A stretch of 64,000 nt of DNA from Rheinheimera pacifica. GTDB taxonomy: Bacteria > Pseudomonadota > Gammaproteobacteria > Enterobacterales > Alteromonadaceae. The position numbers were made by a program, and so were the translations under genes. The notes under the pieces are model-generated. The model did not search any database, had not been told where the DNA came from, and was given only the letters and a program-made list of their open reading frames with translations. Where the stretch lies: positions 1 through 64,000 of the forward strand of contig NZ_JANUEM010000017.1 of the NCBI RefSeq assembly GCF_024809855.1, in the 5' to 3' direction. Position 1 is the stretch's first letter. Every line of letters begins with the position of its first letter. This document shows, in pieces, positions 43,087 through 51,248 of the stretch.

Positions 43087-44364
43087 ATGGTTTTTTTATT
43101 TACTGACATACTTTTCCTTTGCCGGCGGTTATACTGGCGGCTATCCATCAGACGTCTGAATGTCTATAAATTGAAAACGCCTTTGCATAAAACACTGATA
43201 TCCCGTTTGTTAAACCAGCTGGGGCTGGTACGGCTGGATAGCCAGAGCCTGTCGTCTATTCCATTGTGGCAGCGGCTGAAAGTCGCGCTGGCTGCCTTTA
43301 TTGCGTTATTTGTAGTGACCTTTACCAGCCTGCAACTGGCCGATACCACCAGTACCATTATTCTGCTGGCCTCTATGGGCGCGTCATCGGTATTGCTGTT
43401 TGGCCTGCCTAACAGCCCGCTGGCTAAACCGTGGTCTTTTACCGGCGGACACCTGATTTCTGCAGCGATTGGCCTTATCTGCTCGCACCTGTTTAACGAT
43501 TTAGCCTTAATGGCTGCGGCAACCATCGGCTGTGTATTATTTGTGATGTATATCTTTGAGTGTATGCATCCGCCGGGCGGCGCCACCGCACTGGTGCCGG
43601 TGATTGCCTCAACCGATCAACTGCTGGGTTATGATTTTCTGCTGTATCCGGTAGCACTGAATGTGCTGGTGATGCTGGCAGCATCGCTGGTGCTGAACCG
43701 GCTGTTATTAAAACGTCCGCAGCAGAAAACACCGGAAAAGTTTGATCCGGTGCATTTACATCAGGATTTCAGCCCGTTAAAACGGCTTGGGCTGCAACCG
43801 GAAGATTTACTCAGTGCGCTGAACAGCTTTCAGACGGTAGTCGATGTCAGCGAGCAGGATCTGGAAAAGATTTATACTCAGGCGCAATTACACGCCTATC
43901 AGCGTAAAAGCGGTGAAATCCGCTGCCGCGATATTATGTCTGCCGATCTGATTACCGTTAACGCAGACACACCGGTCGCTACCGCCTGGCAACTGCTGCA
44001 AAAACATAAAATCAGTATGCTACCGGTGGTAGACAAACAGCAGCAACTGCTCGGTGTGGTATCCGTGGCGGATTTTCTGAAAAACCTGCATGTCCCGCAT
44101 TACTGGGGACTGCTGCGTCATCTGAATGGCTTACTGTTAAAGCGCGGTCATAAAAAGCACCACAAGCGCCGGGTAGCAGAGCTGATGACCGCCAGACTAA
44201 CCGTTGTCTCTGAAGACGACCATATTGCCGCACTGATTCCGCTGTTGTCAGATCAGGGTCTGCACCATATCCCGGTACTTAACCGGCAACAGCAACTAAG
44301 CGGTATTATCACCCAATCCGACTTAATCGCCGCCTTGTATTCAGTCGCCCAGCAGCCACATTAA
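43087..44364 (+). CDS. HPP-family membrane protein with C-terminal CBS pair (possible nitrite carrier)
   Basis: In this product of up to 425 aa, an HPP domain with four TM segments (LVVTFTSLQLADTT-like region, MGASSVLLFGLPNSPLAKPWSFTGGHLISAAIG, FECMHPPGGATALVPV, spread over ~50-210) is followed by two CBS domains (~280-420: RDIMSADLITVNADTP; ELMTARLTVVSEDDH). The name motif HPPGG is present. Plant and cyanobacterial HPP proteins have been linked to nitrite transport, which would suit this locus, but no function is shown for the CBS-fused bacterial type. The annotated ATG has no SD; the real start may be an alternative codon ~35-45 residues in. A broken 3' copy lies at 51093-51248. Confidence 0.85.
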   Translation: MVFLFTDILFLCRRLYWRLSIRRLNVYKLKTPLHKTLISRLLNQLGLVRLDSQSLSSIPLWQRLKVALAAFIALFVVTFTSLQLADTTSTIILLASMGASSVLLFGLPNSPLAKPWSFTGGHLISAAIGLICSHLFNDLALMAAATIGCVLFVMYIFECMHPPGGATALVPVIASTDQLLGYDFLLYPVALNVLVMLAASLVLNRLLLKRPQQKTPEKFDPVHLHQDFSPLKRLGLQPEDLLSALNSFQTVVDVSEQDLEKIYTQAQLHAYQRKSGEIRCRDIMSADLITVNADTPVATAWQLLQKHKISMLPVVDKQQQLLGVVSVADFLKNLHVPHYWGLLRHLNGLLLKRGHKKHHKRRVAELMTARLTVVSEDDHIAALIPLLSDQGLHHIPVLNRQQQLSGIITQSDLIAALYSVAQQPH

Positions 44365-44420
44365 AACCAGTTTACCTCTTCAGGGGTAGCGCCGTTACCC
44401 CTGATGCACCACCTCAAAAT

Positions 44421-44441
44421 AAATGCAAATTGTTATCATTT
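44421..44441. promoter_or_regulatory. Fur box ahead of the TonB receptor-CobN cluster
   Basis: The 21-bp near-palindrome has arms AAATGCAAAT and TGTTATCATTT, the pattern of 19-21-bp gammaproteobacterial Fur boxes (inverted ATGATAA-type halves). It lies 32 bp before the receptor ATG. Iron-loaded Fur would repress the four-gene cluster, implying a role in iron or haem acquisition. Confidence 0.8.
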
Positions 44442-44472
44442 ACCTCGAATTTCAGCAAGAGGAAACCGATAA

Positions 44473-46398
44473 ATGATCACCTCCCTATTACTCAGCAGTG
44501 CCATGCTGCAAAGCGCAGCAGCGCTGCCTGTGGCCGATGATACAGACCAGATTGAACACATTGTCGTGTCAGCGACCGGCGCCGCGCGCAGCACGCTGGA
44601 AGCCCCGGCATCAGTCAGCCTGATTAGCCGTGAACAGATAGAAAACAGCACCGAACCTCAATTTATCGACCTGCTGCGTCAGGTACCGGGCGTCAGTTTA
44701 TCCGGCCGGGGTGTTGGTGGCCGTAAAGTGATTCAGCTGCGCGGCATGGACTCCAAACACTCACTGATTCTGGTCGATGGCCGCCGTATTTCGGCCACCG
44801 ATGATATTGTCGGCCATTCCGATTTGCAGTACGACTGGATTGCACTGGATACCATTGAGCGCATCGAAGTGGTACGCGGGCCATTGTCTGCGTTGTATGG
44901 TTCTGAAGCTATCGGTGGTGTAATCAACATTATTACCCGTGGTTACAGCGAAAACTGGCGGGGTACTTTTCAGGCAGCAGGTGCCGTACCGGATAACAGC
45001 CGTGGCGGTAATCAGTACCGCTCCAGCCTGAGTATGTCTGGCCCGTTAACCGACACGCTCGGTGCCCGTTTCAGCCTGAGTCAGGCCCGGCAGGGCGATA
45101 CTGCTGAAAAGCTTGATCCGCAACTGAGCGAGCAAGAAGGCAAAAAGAAACTGTCACTCAGTACCGGGCTAAGCTGGCAGTTTTTACCGCAGCACCGGCT
45201 GGAGCTGGCCTATTTGTATGCGGATGAAGATCGCTGGCAGGATACGGTAAAATCCGGCACTAATTACCAGAGCAGCTACGATTTAAAACGTAAGCAATTC
45301 AGCGTGCACTGGCTGCCACAATGGGAAAACTGGAGCGGTATGGCCGGTTATTACCGTTCCAGCTTTGATGTGATTAATCATGCAGATAATAACGTTACAC
45401 CTTATGTACCGCAGTTTTTTACTGACGATGTATTTGAAAGCCGCTTCCACCGCGATATCGGTACTGATCACCGCCTGACAGTAGGTGCTGAATGGCGTAA
45501 TGAAAAATTGGAACACCCGGAGTTTATTAACGGTGAAGGCAGTGCCACCCACAAATCGGCGTTATTGCAGGATGAATGGCGGCTGGCCAGCCAGCTGACC
45601 CTGACCCTCGGCAGCCGCTGGGATCACCACGAATACTTTGGCAGTGAAATCAGCCCGCGTGCTTATCTGGTCTGGGAACTGTCACCCGGCCTGGCGCTGA
45701 AAGGCGGTTATGGTCATGGTTTCCGCGCACCAACATTAAAACAGATTTCCCCGGATTACCGTTTCGACGGCCCGCACAGTTTTATCGGTAACAGCGAAGT
45801 GAAACCGGAAAGCAGCGATAACTGGGAACTGGGGCTGCGTTATGAACAACTGCCACAGCTGACTGCCGGCATTACGCTGTTTCATAACAAAGTGACCGAT
45901 CTGATCACCACCTTCTGTATCGATAATTGCAGCAGCAGGCTGGGTAAAGTATTCCAGTACGTCAATATGTCCGAAGCTTCGGTTAAAGGGGTTGAAGCCG
46001 AACTGGACTGGCATATCACAACAGACTGGCGTCTGGCATCCAGCTACACCTATACCGACTCTAAAGACGACAGCACCGGCCTGCATTTACCGGCCCGGCC
46101 AGAGCACCGCGCCACCGCCCGGCTGGAATACACCCTGCTCAGTGATGTGCTGTATTTATCGGCAGATATCGACTACACCGGCAAACAATGGCTGATCAGC
46201 AGTAACAGTGAAGTGGAATTACCGTCTTACAGCGTAGTCAATACTAACCTGCGCTACCGTTTAAATGCCCAGCATCAGTTCACCTTTGGTGTCAGTAACC
46301 TGAATAATGTTGACCTGCTGGAAAAAGACAGCGGCTTTGGTTATGTTGAAACCGGCCGCAGCTACCACCTGAACTGGTTATATAAATTTAAGGAGTAA
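44473..46398 (+). CDS. TonB-dependent receptor, CirA/HmuR-like, of a CobN-linked uptake cluster
   Basis: This 641-aa outer-membrane receptor has a signal peptide, a TonB-box-like HIVVSATG, a plug with IQLRGMDSKHSLILVDGRRIS and IEVVRGPLSALYGSEAIGGVINIITRG, and a 22-strand barrel. The plug is closest in style to CirA-type iron receptors. The segment GFRAPTLKQISPDYRFDGPHSF followed by GNSEVKPES corresponds to the FRAP...NPxL region of haem receptors, with an intervening His, but the NPNL part is not conserved. It is 2 bp upstream of the CobN-like gene and downstream of a Fur box, so iron-regulated haem, tetrapyrrole or metal-chelate uptake is inferred. Confidence 0.88.
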   Translation: MITSLLLSSAMLQSAAALPVADDTDQIEHIVVSATGAARSTLEAPASVSLISREQIENSTEPQFIDLLRQVPGVSLSGRGVGGRKVIQLRGMDSKHSLILVDGRRISATDDIVGHSDLQYDWIALDTIERIEVVRGPLSALYGSEAIGGVINIITRGYSENWRGTFQAAGAVPDNSRGGNQYRSSLSMSGPLTDTLGARFSLSQARQGDTAEKLDPQLSEQEGKKKLSLSTGLSWQFLPQHRLELAYLYADEDRWQDTVKSGTNYQSSYDLKRKQFSVHWLPQWENWSGMAGYYRSSFDVINHADNNVTPYVPQFFTDDVFESRFHRDIGTDHRLTVGAEWRNEKLEHPEFINGEGSATHKSALLQDEWRLASQLTLTLGSRWDHHEYFGSEISPRAYLVWELSPGLALKGGYGHGFRAPTLKQISPDYRFDGPHSFIGNSEVKPESSDNWELGLRYEQLPQLTAGITLFHNKVTDLITTFCIDNCSSRLGKVFQYVNMSEASVKGVEAELDWHITTDWRLASSYTYTDSKDDSTGLHLPARPEHRATARLEYTLLSDVLYLSADIDYTGKQWLISSNSEVELPSYSVVNTNLRYRLNAQHQFTFGVSNLNNVDLLEKDSGFGYVETGRSYHLNWLYKFKE

Positions 46399-46400
46399 TC

Positions 46401-49400
46401 ATGCCATTCCTCAAACGGTTATGGCTGATTCTGTTATTAATCAGCGGCCCGGTGGCCGCTGATATCAGCATTTTAACCAATCGTTTTGTACTGGATGCCA
46501 AGCTTAACCTGCTCACCAGGTCAGCTACCGATGCCGGTTTCAAGGTACAGGTTCTGCTTAGCGACGACTTAACCGATCAGCAATTGCTGCAACAGTTACA
46601 GCACACTTCCCTGCTGGTAGTGGATATTCCGCGGGCATCTGATTTCTCGGCCATACAGCAACGGCTGAAACCACTGGCTGCCCGCCTGCCGCAGCAACAG
46701 CTATGGGTTGGCCGTACCGAAAAACAAGCGCAGGGGCTGAAACCGGAACAGGCAGAGATACTGTGGCAATATTACCGTCACGGTGGCGAACATAATTTCC
46801 GCCATTTTTTCCGCTATCTGGCCGCACGGGATAATCCAGCCGCACTGGCAGCTATTCCGGCACCGGTGGTAATTCCGGCCATGGGTGCCTATCACCCGGA
46901 TTTTCCGGCACGCTTTAGTGCCGATCCGGATCAGATACTGCAATTTTTAACCAGCCGCAGCAAAAAGCCCGGCAGTAACAATGTGGTGGCGATTGGCTTC
47001 CATGCCCGCTATCTGGAATCCGGCGCGATGGCACATATTGACGCCATTACCCGGGCGCTGGAGCAACGTAATCTGGTGGCGTTACCGGTATTTTATACGC
47101 TGGGGCCGGATGCCAACCTAACCCAACTGCTGCAACACCGGGTGCAGGCATTACTGCATTTACAGCCGGTATATCACAATGGTTTGCTGCCCCACCTGCA
47201 ACAGCTGGGCATTCCGGTATTACAGGGTATTGGCTGGTGGACCGGCGACGAAGCAGAATGGCGTAAGCATCCTTCCGGCCTGTCGCTGGCCAGTACGCCA
47301 TTGTATTTGGCCCTGCCGGAGCAGAACGGTTTAACCGATCCGTTAGTGCTGTGGACCGAATATCAGGGAGCATTAACCCCAATCCGCGAGCAGGTTGATG
47401 CTGTCAGTAATAAGCTGGCCGGCTTAATCGCCTTACAGCAAACCACGGATGACCAACGCCGGGTTGCAGTGATGTTTTATAACTACCCACCGGGCGAAAA
47501 AAATATGTCGGCCTCTTTTATGAATGTGCCACGCAGCCTGGCCGGATTAAGCCAGCAATGGCAACAGCAGGGGTATCACATTACGCCGTTTTCTGAACAA
47601 CAGGCTATTGATACGCTGGGGCGGTTAATTCAGGGCTTGCATCAACCGGCCTTACTGCCACAACTGGCCCAGCAGGATCTGGCTGCCAGCCTGCCGTTCA
47701 GCCAGTATCAGCAGTGGTACAACGCTTTGCCACAGGATGTACGGCAACGGATTGAAGCCCGCTGGGGCACACCGGAGCAATCGCCTTATCTGTCCGGAGC
47801 TGCCGGTCAGCAGGTATTTTTGATCCCTCGCTGGCAGAACGGCCATATTATAATGCTGCCACAACCGCCGCGGGGTATGCCGGAAGCCGATCAGGAACGC
47901 AGCCTGTACCACGACCTGCGGCTGCCGGTAAACCATTACTATCTGGCAACATATCTGTGGCTGCGTCAGCAATCCGGTGCGCAGGCGCTGATCCACTTCG
48001 GCACCCACGGCACACAGGAATGGATGCCCGGTAAAGAGCGCGGTCTGAGCAGCTATGATGATCCTTTGCTGGCACTGGGCGATATTCCGGTCATTTATCC
48101 CTATATCGTTGATAACACCGGTGAAGCAACACAGGCCAAACGCCGTGGCCGTGCTACCATGATTAGCCACCAGACGCCGTTATTTCAGCCTTCCGGCTTA
48201 CATGGCAGTTTGCTAGAACTGCACCAGTTAATTCACCAGTATCAGCAACTGGACGAAGGTGAAGTGAAACAGCTGACGCTGCAACGTTTGCAGGATACCG
48301 CCGTTAATGATCCGATTATGAAAGATCTTAACTGGAAGCCGGAGCAAATCAGCACCGATACCGAACGTTTTATCAGCGAGCTGCACGATTACCTGCATAG
48401 TCTGGCGGCACAGGCGCAACCGCTCGGTCTGCACAGCTTTGCGACCACAGGCCCGCAGCAGCAACAGCTAACCACCATTATGCAAATGTTGGGTAACGAT
48501 TTTATCCAGGCACTGGGTGTTGCTGAACCGGAAGAGGTTTTTGCTACCGATTACCAGCAACTGCCACAAACCCTGCCCTATCGCTGGCTGGAAAGTGCGC
48601 TTGGTTATCATGACCAGCCGCTGCCACCCGCGTTACCCGAATGGCAGCAAAAAGCCCGCCATTACGCCACCCTGCTGAATGCTCAGACCGAATTCACCGG
48701 TTTACAGCAAGCATTGACAGGGCATTTTGTGACACCGGGCGTCGGCGGCGATCCGCTGCGGGTGATTGAAAGCCTGCCAACCGGTAAAAACCTGTATGGT
48801 TTTGATCCGGCGCGGATCCCAACCAAAGAGGCGTGGCAGGCTGGTAAAGCTGCAATGACAGAATTGCTGCAAAGCCATAAAGAGCAGCACGGCACATGGC
48901 CGGAGAAGCTGGCATTTTCACTGTGGGCGGTAGAGGCGATGCGTCATGGTGGCGTGCTGGAAAGTGAGGCCCTGTATGCCATCGGCGTTGAACCCGTGTG
49001 GGATAATGCGGGCCGGGTTACCGGTTACTCTGTGTTATCGACCGCACAGCTGGGGCGGCCACGGGTAGATGTGGTGCTGTCATCAACCGGTTTATACCGC
49101 GATCAATTCCCTAATATGATGGCGCATTTTGCCAAAGCCGCTGAGGAAATCTCGCAGCTGGCGGAAGCGGATAACCCGGTATACCGCAATACCGAACGTT
49201 TACTGGCAGACTTACTGCAACAAGGTATGAATGAAAAAGATGCCCGTTACTTTGCCAGCACCCGGGTGTTCGGCAGCCCGACCGGCGTTTACGGCACCGG
49301 GCTGGATGATGCCATTCAGGCCAGTGACAGCTGGCAGGACGACAGTAAACTGGCGCAGTTATACCTGTCGCGGATGAGCTATGCCTTTGGCCCCGATCCA

Positions 49401-50240
49401 GAGCGCTGGGGTCAGGATGCCGATACCAGCACCCTGTATGCTGAGAACCTGAAAGGCGTCGATGCTGCGCTGCTGGCCAGAACCTCAAATCTGTACGGTA
49501 TGCTGACCACGGATGATCCGTTCCAGTATCTGGGCGGGATTGATCTGGCAGTACGGCATTTAACCGGAAAAAGCCCGGCACTGTATATCTCTAACCAGCG
49601 GCAGGCCGGACAAGCCCGTATCGAATCAGCCTCGCGTTTTCTGGCAGCCGAACTCAGCACCCGGGTATTCCATCCCGGCTGGATTCAGGCTATGCAGGCA
49701 GAAGGTTATGCCGGTGCACTGAACCTGCAGGACATTACGGCCAATTTATGGGGCTGGCAGGTGGTATCGCCGGATATGGTGCGCGATGACCAATGGCAGA
49801 GCCTGCACGATGTGTATGTGAACGACAGCCTGCAACTGGGTATCAATGAATGGTTTGCCGAACATGCCCCTGAAGCTCAAGCCCGGATGATGGAGCGGAT
49901 GCTAGAAGCTATCCGTAAAGAATACTGGGATGCGTCAGAACAGACCCTCACCGAGCTGTTGCAGGCCTATCTGGAGCTAACCGCCAAATTTGATATTCAG
50001 GCCGGTAATGATGCAATTGCAGACTTTGTAAAACAACAGGCTACCGGATTCGGGCTGAGTGTTGCAGCAGCACAGGCAGGTAGCGAAGGCCAGCAGGTCA
50101 GTGGCCAGCAACTGCAACAGGTCAGCAATAACGCCGCTGAACAGCAACGGCTGTGGTATCTGCCACTGCTGTTATTAATTCCTCTGCTGGCCGGGGTTGC
50201 CCGCCAGCATCTTAACGTATTTCGCAGGAGCGCCGCATGA
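46401..50240 (+). CDS. Periplasmic, membrane-anchored CobN-like chelatase (HmuS-type)
   Basis: This 1279-aa homologue of CobN/ChlH large chelatase subunits has the central motifs ALIHFGTHGTQEWMPGKERGLS, YIVDNTGEATQAKRRGRATMISH and the C-terminal YGTGLDDAIQASDSWQDD, YAENLKGVDAALLARTSNLYGMLTTDDPFQYLGG (in part). Unlike cobalamin CobN it starts with a signal peptide (LKRLWLILLLISGPVAAD) and ends with a TM helix (WYLPLLLLIPLLAGVA) plus a basic tail, placing the enzyme in the periplasm on the inner membrane. No CobS/CobT or BchI/D partner is encoded nearby. In Bacteroidetes the equivalent HmuS has been proposed to remove iron from haem; the same activity here is an inference. Confidence 0.9.
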   Translation: MPFLKRLWLILLLISGPVAADISILTNRFVLDAKLNLLTRSATDAGFKVQVLLSDDLTDQQLLQQLQHTSLLVVDIPRASDFSAIQQRLKPLAARLPQQQLWVGRTEKQAQGLKPEQAEILWQYYRHGGEHNFRHFFRYLAARDNPAALAAIPAPVVIPAMGAYHPDFPARFSADPDQILQFLTSRSKKPGSNNVVAIGFHARYLESGAMAHIDAITRALEQRNLVALPVFYTLGPDANLTQLLQHRVQALLHLQPVYHNGLLPHLQQLGIPVLQGIGWWTGDEAEWRKHPSGLSLASTPLYLALPEQNGLTDPLVLWTEYQGALTPIREQVDAVSNKLAGLIALQQTTDDQRRVAVMFYNYPPGEKNMSASFMNVPRSLAGLSQQWQQQGYHITPFSEQQAIDTLGRLIQGLHQPALLPQLAQQDLAASLPFSQYQQWYNALPQDVRQRIEARWGTPEQSPYLSGAAGQQVFLIPRWQNGHIIMLPQPPRGMPEADQERSLYHDLRLPVNHYYLATYLWLRQQSGAQALIHFGTHGTQEWMPGKERGLSSYDDPLLALGDIPVIYPYIVDNTGEATQAKRRGRATMISHQTPLFQPSGLHGSLLELHQLIHQYQQLDEGEVKQLTLQRLQDTAVNDPIMKDLNWKPEQISTDTERFISELHDYLHSLAAQAQPLGLHSFATTGPQQQQLTTIMQMLGNDFIQALGVAEPEEVFATDYQQLPQTLPYRWLESALGYHDQPLPPALPEWQQKARHYATLLNAQTEFTGLQQALTGHFVTPGVGGDPLRVIESLPTGKNLYGFDPARIPTKEAWQAGKAAMTELLQSHKEQHGTWPEKLAFSLWAVEAMRHGGVLESEALYAIGVEPVWDNAGRVTGYSVLSTAQLGRPRVDVVLSSTGLYRDQFPNMMAHFAKAAEEISQLAEADNPVYRNTERLLADLLQQGMNEKDARYFASTRVFGSPTGVYGTGLDDAIQASDSWQDDSKLAQLYLSRMSYAFGPDPERWGQDADTSTLYAENLKGVDAALLARTSNLYGMLTTDDPFQYLGGIDLAVRHLTGKSPALYISNQRQAGQARIESASRFLAAELSTRVFHPGWIQAMQAEGYAGALNLQDITANLWGWQVVSPDMVRDDQWQSLHDVYVNDSLQLGINEWFAEHAPEAQARMMERMLEAIRKEYWDASEQTLTELLQAYLELTAKFDIQAGNDAIADFVKQQATGFGLSVAAAQAGSEGQQVSGQQLQQVSNNAAEQQRLWYLPLLLLIPLLAGVARQHLNVFRRSAA

Positions 50241-50725
50241 TAGGCATTGAAACCATACTGTATGAGCTGTCGTACTGGTTTATGGCACCGGTATTATTGT
50301 CGATTATCTTATTTTTTATCTATTCGCTGTATGCCAGCGGGCGTTTTCTGACGGAATGTTATCAGCGTTTCAGCAGTGGCTGGCAGCCACTGCACCGCTT
50401 GATGGCAGCACAACCTGGCTGGAAAAGCGAAGAACTGGAACTGGCGATAATGGCCGAGCTGGAAGGTTTGAAAATTACCGCCAGAACCGCCCCGCTGCTA
50501 GGGCTGGTTGCCACCATGATCCCGATGGGCCCAGCACTGGCCGGTGTCGCGGCCGGTGAAATGACGGTAGTCGGTGAACAGGTTGGTGTGGCGTTTGCGG
50601 CGGTTATTGTTGCGCTGGTCGCCGCTTCGCTAGCGTTTATTATTCAGACCGTTACCCGCCGCTGGCGTTTAAAGGAACTGCTGCAACTGGAACGGCAGCA
50701 ACAGGCTGCAGGTAATACACCATGA
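50237..50725 (+). CDS. MotA/TolQ/ExbB-family proton-channel protein
   Basis: This 162-aa protein has three hydrophobic segments. It carries the family core GLKITARTAPLLGLVATMIPMGPALAGVAAGEMTVVGEQVGVAFAAVIVALVAASLAFIIQ (residues ~77-136), the TolQ/ExbB-like TM2-TM3 region. It overlaps the CobN-like gene by ATGA and the DUF2149 gene by ATGA. It corresponds to the HmuT/HmuU-type component of Hmu clusters and may energise the receptor or the chelatase with the proton gradient. Standard exbD/tonB genes are not beside it. Confidence 0.88.
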   Translation: MIGIETILYELSYWFMAPVLLSIILFFIYSLYASGRFLTECYQRFSSGWQPLHRLMAAQPGWKSEELELAIMAELEGLKITARTAPLLGLVATMIPMGPALAGVAAGEMTVVGEQVGVAFAAVIVALVAASLAFIIQTVTRRWRLKELLQLERQQQAAGNTP

Positions 50726-51036
50726 GCCGCCGTTTTCTGGATGCTGAAGATGATGATCCGGTACTGAGCATGGTGAACATTATCGACGTGTTTCTGGTGA
50801 TTATCGTGATTCTGTTTATCATCATCGTCAATAACCCGCTGAACCCGTTCAGCAGCGATGACGTAGTGGTGATTAAAAACCCCGGTAAAGAGAATATGGA
50901 AATCACCATTAAAGACGGCGAAAAACTGGAAAAATACCAGTCGACCAGTGAAATAGGCAGCGGCATAGGCAGTAAAGCCGGTGTCACCTACCGGCTGGAC
51001 GACGGCAGCCTGATCTACGTGCCAGAAACAGACTAA
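50722..51036 (+). CDS. DUF2149 membrane protein (ExbD/HmuV-like partner)
   Basis: The 104-aa protein has one N-terminal TM helix (MVNIIDVFLVIIVILFIIIV, ~17-36) with an Asp at its start. The soluble domain has the DUF2149 signature EDDDPVLSMVNIIDVF, KNPGKENMEITIKDGEKLEKY, SGIGSKAGVTYRLDDGSLIYVPE. The single TM with an acidic residue near its membrane border recalls ExbD/TolR/MotB. It is the invariable partner of the MotA/TolQ gene in CobN-type clusters and ends the operon before a strong terminator. Confidence 0.9.
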   Translation: MSRRFLDAEDDDPVLSMVNIIDVFLVIIVILFIIIVNNPLNPFSSDDVVVIKNPGKENMEITIKDGEKLEKYQSTSEIGSGIGSKAGVTYRLDDGSLIYVPETD

Positions 51037-51058
51037 ACCAACCGCCATTTATTGTAAT

Positions 51059-51092
51059 AAAAAGACACTGCCTTGCTACAGTGTCTTTTTTT
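51059..51092 (+). terminator. Terminator of the receptor-CobN-ExbB-DUF2149 operon
   Basis: The 12-bp stem AAAAAGACACTG (51059-51070) and CAGTGTCTTTTT (51079-51090) has an 8-nt loop and a T-run to 51092. It immediately abuts the HPP-CBS remnant. Confidence 0.88.
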
Positions 51093-51248
51093 ATGGCATA
51101 TGAAGATGACCATATCGTCGCCTTGGTACCTATGCTATCAGATCAGGGCCTGCACCATATCCCGGTACTGGATGCGCAGCAACAACTGGTTGGTATAATT
51201 ACCCAGTCCGACCTTATCGCTGCGCTGTTTAACAGCAAGCTGGCCTGA
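51093..51248 (+). pseudogene. 3' remnant of a second HPP-CBS gene
   Basis: The frame encodes ~51 aa (YEDDHIVALVPMLSDQGLHHIP...LVGIITQSDLIAALFNSKLA) that align, residue for residue with few changes, to the last CBS domain of the intact HPP-CBS protein at 43087-44364. The two also share a near-identical ~30-bp stretch around the codons for SDQGLHHIPV. It has no SD, begins right at the terminator T-run and ends 1 bp before the MCP stop codon. It is the 3' stump of a paralogue or of the resident allele left by recombination. Confidence 0.85.

Noticed and set aside
46401..50240. Calling the CobN-like protein a cobaltochelatase for vitamin B12 synthesis
   Set aside because: It has a signal peptide and C-terminal TM anchor, there are no cob/cbi neighbours or CobS/CobT-type partners, and it sits with a TonB receptor and DUF2149 under a Fur box.
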